DNA from: Candidatus Omnitrophota bacterium | GTDB taxonomy: Bacteria; Omnitrophota; Gorgyraeia; Duberdicusellales; 4484-171 | NCBI GenBank assembly: GCA_021735405.1 | Contig: JAIPHC010000006.1 | Location: forward strand, 1-32,089 | DNA: 32,089 nucleotides | Reading direction: 5' to 3' | Shown here: positions 25,509 through 32,089 of the stretch, piece after piece | Layout: every line of letters begins with the position of its first letter | How positions within the stretch are numbered: position 1 is the stretch's first letter | Made by a program: the position numbers and the translations under genes | Notes under the pieces: model-generated | What the model saw: the letters and a program-made list of their open reading frames with translations, nothing else | Told to the model about the DNA's origin: nothing | The model's database searches: none

Positions 25509-26065
25509 GTATTTCTCTTTCTCAGCTCAAGCCTTCTCTGACGATTGTATACAATAATCAGCCTTATATAATTTTAGAATCCGAACACGCAAAATTAGCC
25601 CGTGGTTCATCCTTTGTCCGGGCAAAAATAAAAAATTTGATCACTTCACAAACATTAAATTGTACTCTACGGGATTCTGATAAAATCAATCCTGCTTTTA
25701 TTGAAAGAAAAAAATTAATATTTAGCTACCAGGACGGGCAATATTATCATTTTCTTGACAGCAAAAGTTATGAAGATTTTATTTTACATCAAGAAAGGAT
25801 AGAAGATAAAGCTAAATACCTTAAAGAAAATCTGGAATTGTCTGGATTGTTTTATGAAAATAAATTAATTAACCTGGAGTTACCTGCCTCGATTATCCTA
25901 AAAGTTGCTAAAACAGCTCCTGGATTCCGAGGTAATACCGTAAAATCAGGAACTAAACCGGCTCTACTCGAAACCGGCTTAGCCGTCGATGTGCCTTTGT
26001 TCATAAAAAACGAAGATTTAATAAAAATCGATACCCGAAACCAACAATATCTAGAAAGAGCATAG
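25505..26065 (+). CDS. efp: Elongation factor P
   Basis: EF-P KOW-like N-terminus (SEHAKLARGSSFVRAKIKNLIT), central domain, APGFRGNTVKSGTKPALLETGLAVDVPLFI. Confidence 0.93.
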   Translation: MSISLSQLKPSLTIVYNNQPYIILESEHAKLARGSSFVRAKIKNLITSQTLNCTLRDSDKINPAFIERKKLIFSYQDGQYYHFLDSKSYEDFILHQERIEDKAKYLKENLELSGLFYENKLINLELPASIILKVAKTAPGFRGNTVKSGTKPALLETGLAVDVPLFIKNEDLIKIDTRNQQYLERA

Positions 26066-26119
26066 AATAATTAAAAATATAGGTATTCGCTAAATAAAAT
26101 AATTTTCAATGGAGGTAAG

Positions 26120-26542
26120 ATGGATTTAAAAAAGCTAAAAAGTTTTATAAAATTTATGGACCAAAATAACTTAAGCGAATTAGAAATAGAAGAAAACAAA
26201 CAACGTATTCGGCTTAAAAAATACGAAGGCCAAAAACCTCAAATATCTTACCAGCAACTTCCAGACAAAGGCGAAAAAAAAGAAAAAAAACAAAAGGATG
26301 AAAGCCTTACTGAAATAAAATCGCCGATGGTCGGCACTTTCTACCGGGCGCCTTCTCCTGAAGCCAAACCTTTTACAGAAGTAGGCAATACTGTCGGTGC
26401 CGATGATATTGTTTGCATTATTGAGGCTATGAAAGTAATGAATGAAATAAAAGCCGAAGTAGGTGGCCAAATAGCCAAAATCTTACCCGAAGACGGCCAG
26501 CCTGTCGAATTCGGGCAAACATTATTTACAATTAAAACATAA
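26120..26542 (+). CDS. accB: Acetyl-CoA carboxylase biotin carboxyl carrier protein
   Basis: [35 protein letters not shown] biotinylation motif. Confidence 0.96.
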   Translation: MDLKKLKSFIKFMDQNNLSELEIEENKQRIRLKKYEGQKPQISYQQLPDKGEKKEKKQKDESLTEIKSPMVGTFYRAPSPEAKPFTEVGNTVGADDIVCIIEAMKVMNEIKAEVGGQIAKILPEDGQPVEFGQTLFTIKT

Positions 26543-26573
26543 TTAAAAAACCACTAGGATTAAGGGCAAATCA

Positions 26574-27917
26574 ATGTTTTCAAAAATTTTAGTAGCTAAT
26601 CGCGGAGAAATTGCAATTAGAATATTACGGGCAGCCCGGGAGCTCGGCATAAAAACAGTTGCGGTCTATTCTCAGGCTGACAAAAACTCGCTCCATTTAG
26701 CTTTTGCTGATGAAGCAATTTGCATCGGCAAAGGCCCGGCTTCCCAAAGCTACTTAAACATTTCTTCGATTATCAGCGCCGCCGAAGTCACCGATTCCGA
26801 CGCGATTCATCCCGGCTACGGATTTTTAGCTGAAAATCCGCATTTTGCTGAAATTTGCCATTCTTGCGGTATACACTTCATCGGCCCTTCGGCCGAAAAT
26901 ATTCGTTTAATGGGAGACAAAATCCAAGCGCGAAAAACAATGCGCAAAGCCGGAGTCCCGGTTGTCCCCGGCAGTAAAGATAAAATTGACACCCAAAAAG
27001 AAACAATAAAGATTATAAAAGATATAGGATTTCCAGTAATCTTAAAAGCAAAATCAGGCGGAGGAGGCAAGGGAATGCGGATTTGCCATAGTGAAATAAG
27101 TTTAGCGGCATCTTTGCATACCGCCCAAACCGAAGCGGAAGCCGCCTTTGGCGACCCTGGGCTTTATGTAGAAAAATATTTAGAAAACCCCCGCCATATC
27201 GAAATCCAAATCGCGGCCGATTCAGAAGGCAATATGATACATCTTGGCGAAAGAGATTGCAGCGTCCAAAGAAACCATCAGAAAATAATCGAAGAATCTC
27301 CTTCTCCGGCTATCGACAGCCAAACCAGAAAAAAAATGGGACAATTTGCCCTAAAAGGAGCCCGGGCTATCAATTATCAAAGTGTCGGAACCGTAGAATT
27401 TTTGCTTGATAAAGACGGCCATTTTTATTTCATGGAAATGAATACTCGAATTCAGGTAGAACACCCCGTCACCGAAGAAGTAACCGGGATAGACCTTCTT
27501 AAGCTTCAAATTCTAATCGCAGCCGGAGAAAAACTCCCCCTTAAGCAAAACGATATTAAGTTCTCCGGCCATGCAATTGAATGCAGGTTAAACGCTGAAG
27601 ACCCGCAAAAGAATTTTATGCCTTCACCGGGAAAAATTAATTTTTGTTATTTCCCCGGCGGCAAAGATATAAGAGTTGACACTCATATTTATTCGGGTTA
27701 TCATATTCCACCTTACTATGACTCGCTGATTGGAAAAATAATCGCAAAAGGAGAAAATAGAAAAGAGGCTATCATCAAGATGAAAGGCGCTCTTGGCGAA
27801 TTTTTAATCGAGCCAACTAAAACAACGGCTGAATTTTGCCTTCAGGCAATGAATGACGCTGATTTTCAAACTGGTAAATATCATACCGGTTTTATAAAAA
27901 AATTTATAGATACATAG
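26574..27917 (+). CDS. accC: Acetyl-CoA carboxylase biotin carboxylase subunit
   Basis: KILVANRGEIAIRILRAARELGI, HPGYGFLAEN, KAKSGGGGKGMR, EMNTRIQVEHPVTE. Confidence 0.97.
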   Translation: MFSKILVANRGEIAIRILRAARELGIKTVAVYSQADKNSLHLAFADEAICIGKGPASQSYLNISSIISAAEVTDSDAIHPGYGFLAENPHFAEICHSCGIHFIGPSAENIRLMGDKIQARKTMRKAGVPVVPGSKDKIDTQKETIKIIKDIGFPVILKAKSGGGGKGMRICHSEISLAASLHTAQTEAEAAFGDPGLYVEKYLENPRHIEIQIAADSEGNMIHLGERDCSVQRNHQKIIEESPSPAIDSQTRKKMGQFALKGARAINYQSVGTVEFLLDKDGHFYFMEMNTRIQVEHPVTEEVTGIDLLKLQILIAAGEKLPLKQNDIKFSGHAIECRLNAEDPQKNFMPSPGKINFCYFPGGKDIRVDTHIYSGYHIPPYYDSLIGKIIAKGENRKEAIIKMKGALGEFLIEPTKTTAEFCLQAMNDADFQTGKYHTGFIKKFIDT

Positions 27918-27932
27918 TAAAAGGGGGTAAAA

Positions 27933-28508
27933 ATGGGATTCTTAACTATTTTAATCTATATTCTTTTATCTTTTAGCGCCGGGTTTATCTTAATTATGGC
28001 TCCAACCGGAATTCTTAATTTAGAATCTTTGATAAACTATTTAGACCAAAATATTCTAAACAACTTTTCCTCAAATATTACTTTAGTTTTAATCGGCCTT
28101 CTTATCATCTTATTATGTTTGCGCTATATCCAAAAGATGATTTTAAATTCCCGCCAAAACAAAAACATATCCTTTGAATCTAAAGAAGGGAAAGTTAAAA
28201 TTACCTTAGTGGCAATTGAAGATTTGTTAAAGAAAATGATCGAGCAGCGAGATGAAATATCTCATATCAAAGTAAAGGTCCGCTTAAAGAAAAAAATAAT
28301 TGCGGTCCAAATCAAAGGATACCTGAATTATGAAGTAAATCTGGTTAACCTTACAAAAGAAATACAAGAAAAAGTCAAAGAAAGAATAGGAGTGCTCCTT
28401 GGCGAAGACAAAAAAGTTGAAATAAACTTACAAATTCGAAAAATCACCGTATCCGGCGACCAAGAAAAAGCAGAAGAACCTGAAATACCTTTTCGGCATT
28501 ACGAATAA
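27933..28508 (+). CDS. AmaP-like membrane protein (alkaline shock response membrane anchor type)
   Basis: Two N-terminal TMs, then KEGKVKITLVAIEDLLKKMIEQRDEISHIKVKVR... resembling AmaP. Confidence 0.7.
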   Translation: MGFLTILIYILLSFSAGFILIMAPTGILNLESLINYLDQNILNNFSSNITLVLIGLLIILLCLRYIQKMILNSRQNKNISFESKEGKVKITLVAIEDLLKKMIEQRDEISHIKVKVRLKKKIIAVQIKGYLNYEVNLVNLTKEIQEKVKERIGVLLGEDKKVEINLQIRKITVSGDQEKAEEPEIPFRHYE

Positions 28509-28556
28509 ATAGAATATAAACTTTTAATCTATTACATTAATAAGAAAGGAGGTTTC

Positions 28557-29582
28557 ATGAAAATCGGCATTCTAACCGGTGGAGGAGATTGTCCGGGCCT
28601 AAATTCAGTTATCCGGGCAATAGTAAGAAAAAGTATTGATCAAAAAAATGAAGTAGTTGGCATAAAATACGGCTGGAAAGGCCTTCTCGAAAAGGAAACC
28701 ATGCCTCTTACCTTAAGGTCGGTATCAGGAATACTGCCTAAAGGAGGCACTATGCTTGGTACCTCAAGAACCAACCCTTACAAACAAAAAGACGGCAGCG
28801 AATTAGCAAAGAAGAATTTTAAAGAGTTAGGCCTTGACGCGCTTGCGGCAATCGGCGGCGAAGATACTTTAGGGGTCGCATCAAAGCTTTATGGAGAAGG
28901 TTTAAATGTTGTCGGAGTACCAAAAACTATCGATAATGATTTAGCCGCTACTGATTTTACTTTTGGCTTTGATACAGCGGTTAATATCGTCATGGGCTGC
29001 ATAGACAGGCTTCATACTACTGCTGAATCCCATAACCGAATTATTGTAGTCGAGGTAATGGGCCGCCACGCCGGCTGGATCGCGACCCATGCCGGAATTG
29101 CCGGCGGCGCCGACTATATTCTTGTGCCGGAGATACCGATAAATATGGATGAGGTTTGCCAATCTCTACAAGCGCGCCATGACAGAGGAAAGAATTTTAG
29201 CATTGTAGTCGTAGCCGAAGGCGCTCAATTTAGAAACGAAGATTTAAAAACTCAAGAAAAAAAGTTGGATGAATTTGGCCATGTCCGCTTAGGCGGTATC
29301 GGGCACAAGGTCGGCAGTTTAATAGAAGAAAGAACCGGTTTTGAAACCAGAGTTACTGTATTGGGCCATATTCAACGCGGAGGATCCCCTTCTGCCTTTG
29401 ACCGAGTCCTGGGAACCCGCTATGGGGTAAAGGCCTACGAACTGATTAAAGATAAACAATTCGGAAAAATGGTTAGTTTACGCGGAAATAAAATTATTGC
29501 TGTATCGTTAGAGGAAGCAACTGCAGAGATAAAAACTCTCGATTTGGACCTTTACGATTTAGCTAAAATATTCTTCCGTTGA
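28557..29582 (+). CDS. 6-phosphofructokinase, predicted PPi-dependent subtype
   Basis: IGILTGGGDCPGLNSVIRA, GGEDTLGVA, VPKTIDNDL, VEVMGRHAGWIA, LGHIQRGGSPSAFDR. Confidence 0.94.
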   Translation: MKIGILTGGGDCPGLNSVIRAIVRKSIDQKNEVVGIKYGWKGLLEKETMPLTLRSVSGILPKGGTMLGTSRTNPYKQKDGSELAKKNFKELGLDALAAIGGEDTLGVASKLYGEGLNVVGVPKTIDNDLAATDFTFGFDTAVNIVMGCIDRLHTTAESHNRIIVVEVMGRHAGWIATHAGIAGGADYILVPEIPINMDEVCQSLQARHDRGKNFSIVVVAEGAQFRNEDLKTQEKKLDEFGHVRLGGIGHKVGSLIEERTGFETRVTVLGHIQRGGSPSAFDRVLGTRYGVKAYELIKDKQFGKMVSLRGNKIIAVSLEEATAEIKTLDLDLYDLAKIFFR

Positions 29583-29595
29583 TCAGGAAGGTGTC

Positions 29596-30156
29596 GTGCT
29601 AGAAGATATTAAAAGAATAATTCTAAAACATCGGAACGCTTTAGATATTTTAGAGGATGCCGGCGCTAAGCTCCAGCAAATAACCTTAATTTGCCAAAAA
29701 GCTTTAAAAAGCGGGAATAAAATAATTTTTTTTGGCAACGGCGGCAGCGCCGCAGACTCTCAGCACTTAGCTGCAGAATTTGTGGGGCGTTTTCAAAAAA
29801 ACCGAAAGCCGCTTGCCGCATTAGCTTTATCGGTAAACAGTTCCGCTTTAACCGCAATAGGAAATGATTTTGGCTTTCAGGAGGTATTTAGCCGGCAAAT
29901 TAGCGCTCTGGCAAAACCCGGCGATATTGCTTTTGGAATCTCTACTTCAGGAAATTCTCCAAATGTTCTCTATGGCTTCAAGGCGGCAAAAGAACGCAAT
30001 GCCGGCACCGTTGCGTTTTTAGGAAAAGACGGCGGCAAGATCGCAAGCCAAGTCGATATACCTTTGGTGATTTCAGTAGAACAAACCCCGCGCATTCAAG
30101 AAATTCATATTTTAGCCGGCCATATTATTTGTGAATTAATCGAGGCATCTCTTTAA
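29596..30156 (+). CDS. gmhA: Sedoheptulose-7-phosphate isomerase
   Basis: FFGNGGSAADSQHLAAEFVGRF, GISTSGNSPNVLYG, IQEIHILAGHIICELIE; GTG start with SD aggaagg. Confidence 0.92.
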   Translation: MLEDIKRIILKHRNALDILEDAGAKLQQITLICQKALKSGNKIIFFGNGGSAADSQHLAAEFVGRFQKNRKPLAALALSVNSSALTAIGNDFGFQEVFSRQISALAKPGDIAFGISTSGNSPNVLYGFKAAKERNAGTVAFLGKDGGKIASQVDIPLVISVEQTPRIQEIHILAGHIICELIEASL

Positions 30157-30161
30157 AAAAA

Positions 30162-30623
30162 ATGGTTAAAAAACAAAGCATAAGCTCATTAAAAAAAATT
30201 GTTTCTATCCTGAAACAAAAAGGCAAAACAATAGTTTTTACTAACGGTTGTTTCGACCTAATTCATCCCGGCCATATCAAAATAATAAAAGAGGCCAAAA
30301 AAAAAGGCGATGTTTTAATCGTCGGCTTAAATTCGGATAAATCTGTAAAAAAAATTAAAGGAAAAACCAGGCCGCTTCTAAACCAAAAAGCAAGGGCTAC
30401 GATCTTGTCAGCTATTCAATATATCGATTATCTTACGATTTTCGATCAAAAGACACCTTACCTGCTGATTAAAGCCCTAAAACCTGATATCTTAGTTAAA
30501 GGCCAAGACTGGCCTAAAGATAAAATAATTGGGCGCAAATTGGTAAAAAAAATAGTCCAAATCAAGATATCCCCGGGTTACTCAACTACAAATACAATAA
30601 AAAAAATTAAAAAACATGGATAA
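30162..30623 (+). CDS. rfaE2: D-glycero-beta-D-manno-heptose 1-phosphate adenylyltransferase
   Basis: VFTNGCFDLIHPGHIKIIKEAK, GLNSDKSVKKIKGKTRPL, KPDILVKGQDW, SPGYSTTNTI. Confidence 0.92.
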   Translation: MVKKQSISSLKKIVSILKQKGKTIVFTNGCFDLIHPGHIKIIKEAKKKGDVLIVGLNSDKSVKKIKGKTRPLLNQKARATILSAIQYIDYLTIFDQKTPYLLIKALKPDILVKGQDWPKDKIIGRKLVKKIVQIKISPGYSTTNTIKKIKKHG

Positions 30624-31059
30624 AAAAAACTATCTTCCTATTATCGACGCTAATTTTAACCGCTGTAAAGAAGGCTTAAGAGTAGCAGAAGATATTTTCC
30701 GTTTCGCATTAAAAGATGACCAGTTAAGAAAAAAGATAAGAAACTATCGCCATAAAATAGTCGGATTAGTCGAACCGGTTTTAATCCGGGAAGCGATAAG
30801 AGAACGCGATTCGATGCAGGATTTAGGCAAAAAATTAGATTCTCTTGAAAATAAACGGGACGGTTTATTTGATGTGTTATATCTAAACTTACAAAGAGGA
30901 AAAGAATCTTTGCGGGTTTTAGAAGAATTTTCCAAAATAACCGATAAAAAAAATACCGCTAAACTTAAAAATTTACGCTATAGAATCTATGACCTTGAAA
31001 AAGAAATTATCCTCAAATGGCCTTCTTTATCTGATACTCGACACACAGATAGCAGATAG
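30616..31059 (+). CDS. ThiD2-like domain protein (usually found as the N-terminal part of ThiE fusions)
   Basis: PIIDANFNRCKEGLRVAEDIFRFALKD, YLNLQRGKESLRVLEEFSKI, LRYRIYDLEKEI match the N-terminal domain of fused thiamine-phosphate synthases. Confidence 0.8.
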   Translation: MDKKNYLPIIDANFNRCKEGLRVAEDIFRFALKDDQLRKKIRNYRHKIVGLVEPVLIREAIRERDSMQDLGKKLDSLENKRDGLFDVLYLNLQRGKESLRVLEEFSKITDKKNTAKLKNLRYRIYDLEKEIILKWPSLSDTRHTDSR

Positions 31060-31642
31060 CAGCAATAGAAATATCCTGAGCTTAGCCAATGAACTTTCTA
31101 AGACTTCGCTGGATTTAATTCAATTAAGGGCCAAAAACACTAATGACTCTGATTTTCTAAGCTTAGCCAAAAGGCTTTCTTGCTTGTTTAAAAAAACTAA
31201 AAAATATTTTATTATTAACGACCGGGCCGATATCGCTTCCCTGGCAGATGCCGACGGCCTGCACCTCGGCCAATACGATATCCCTTTAAATGAGGCAAAA
31301 AAAATAATTGGAGAAAGGAAAACTTTCGGAAAAACTATTCACTCTTTAAAAGAATTAATCAATACCGACCAAAACAGGATTGATTACCTGGGAGTAGGCC
31401 CGTTTTTTGCTTCAAAAACTAAAAAAAATAATCGAAAACCTTTAAAGAAAAATGAAATAAAACAAATAACCGCCAAATCCAAAAAAGTAATATTTGCTAT
31501 TGGGGGAATAACTAGATATAATATAGATTCTGTTTTAAAGCACGGTATAAAAAATGTAGCAGTTTCTTCCGCAGTTTTATTATCGTCTAATCCTTATCAA
31601 GAAATAGAGGAAATTAAAAAATGTTTAAAAAAAGCTTCTTAA
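30989..31642 (+). CDS. thiE: Thiamine-phosphate synthase
   Basis: DLIQLRAKN, YFIINDRADIASLADADGLHLGQYDIP, DYLGVGPFFASKTK, IFAIGGITRYNI. Confidence 0.92.
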   Translation: MTLKKKLSSNGLLYLILDTQIADSSNRNILSLANELSKTSLDLIQLRAKNTNDSDFLSLAKRLSCLFKKTKKYFIINDRADIASLADADGLHLGQYDIPLNEAKKIIGERKTFGKTIHSLKELINTDQNRIDYLGVGPFFASKTKKNNRKPLKKNEIKQITAKSKKVIFAIGGITRYNIDSVLKHGIKNVAVSSAVLLSSNPYQEIEEIKKCLKKAS

Positions 31643-32089
31643 AAAATATTGCAAAAAAAGAGAAAGTAAGCCTGTCTTTTTTGGAAAAACAGCTAAAAGA
31701 CAAGAAAGCCGTAATCCCCTTAAACAACCAAAAAGAACTCAAAAATCCGGTAGTAATCGGAGACGGCTTTAAGGTAAAAATCAATACAAATATCGGCATT
31801 TCCTCAGAAAAACCTGATATTTCTGGCGAAATAAAGAAACTAAAAGAAGCCATACGTTGTGGCAGCGATACGGTTATGGACTTAAGTATCGGCAAAAACC
31901 CTTCGCTTTTACGTAAACAAATTATAAAAAAATCAATAATACCTCTGGGTACCGTACCGATTTATGAAGCGGCGGTAAACGCGGAGAAAAAAAATGGTTC
32001 TTTTGAACAGATGCCGTTTGATTGCATTTGGGAGACCTTAAAAAAACAAGCTCAAGAGGGAGTAGATTTTTTTACTATTCATTCAGGAA
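31621..32089 (+). CDS. thiC: Phosphomethylpyrimidine synthase, N-terminal part (truncated at window end)
   Basis: KINTNIGISSEKPDISGEIKKLKEAIRCGSDTVMDLSIGKN...IPLGTVPIYEAAVNAEKK...QAQEGVDFFTIHSG. Open at the 3' edge. Confidence 0.93.
   Translation, partial: MFKKSFLKNIAKKEKVSLSFLEKQLKDKKAVIPLNNQKELKNPVVIGDGFKVKINTNIGISSEKPDISGEIKKLKEAIRCGSDTVMDLSIGKNPSLLRKQIIKKSIIPLGTVPIYEAAVNAEKKNGSFEQMPFDCIWETLKKQAQEGVDFFTIHSG

Noticed and set aside
31614-31895. 93 aa minus-strand ORF at the end of the window
   Set aside because: Antisense to the thiC 5' end.
1-32089. CRISPR array, integron, prophage or toxin-antitoxin module
   Set aside because: No regularly spaced repeat series, integrase, phage structural or TA-like gene pair was found; repeats are intergenic palindromes or short tandem words only.

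Overview
This looks like a low-GC chromosomal window, mostly co-directional (+ strand) and densely packed. The gene content suggests an anaerobic, heptose/LPS-making, Gram-negative-type bacterium; an Omnitrophota-like origin is my guess only. In order it holds: the tail of a MATE-like transporter; a 143 bp palindromic (MITE/REP-like) element; tRNA-Thr(CGT); an MFS transporter; a complete rnfCDGEAB operon followed by an RseC-like gene; purN; a short BatD-like protein; a minus-strand operon of a short-loop FtsH-like AAA protease and a hypothetical envelope protein; divergent hflK-hflC; purU; and a carbohydrate ABC importer (binding protein plus two permeases, no ATPase) with two paralogous clan GH-A-like glycosidases flanking a secreted protein built from two tandem homologous domains. 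After these come a TonB-like protein, a MEMO-family protein, DUF1844, a Trm112-like small protein, aroQ-pepQ-efp-accB-accC, an AmaP-like protein, a PPi-type phosphofructokinase, gmhA-rfaE2, and ThiD2-like, thiE and thiC (truncated). The most interesting signals are: (1) FtsH almost lacking its periplasmic domain next to hflKC; (2) the ABC/GH/double-domain locus with odd architectures; (3) EF-P with Arg at the modified-Lys position; (4) the out-of-frame ThiD2/ThiE overlap; (5) a dispersed palindromic repeat in two copies plus other intergenic repeats; (6) several promoters placed for leaderless mRNAs; (7) deviating FMN-attachment motifs in RnfD and RnfG. No CRISPR array, complete transposon or phage module was seen.
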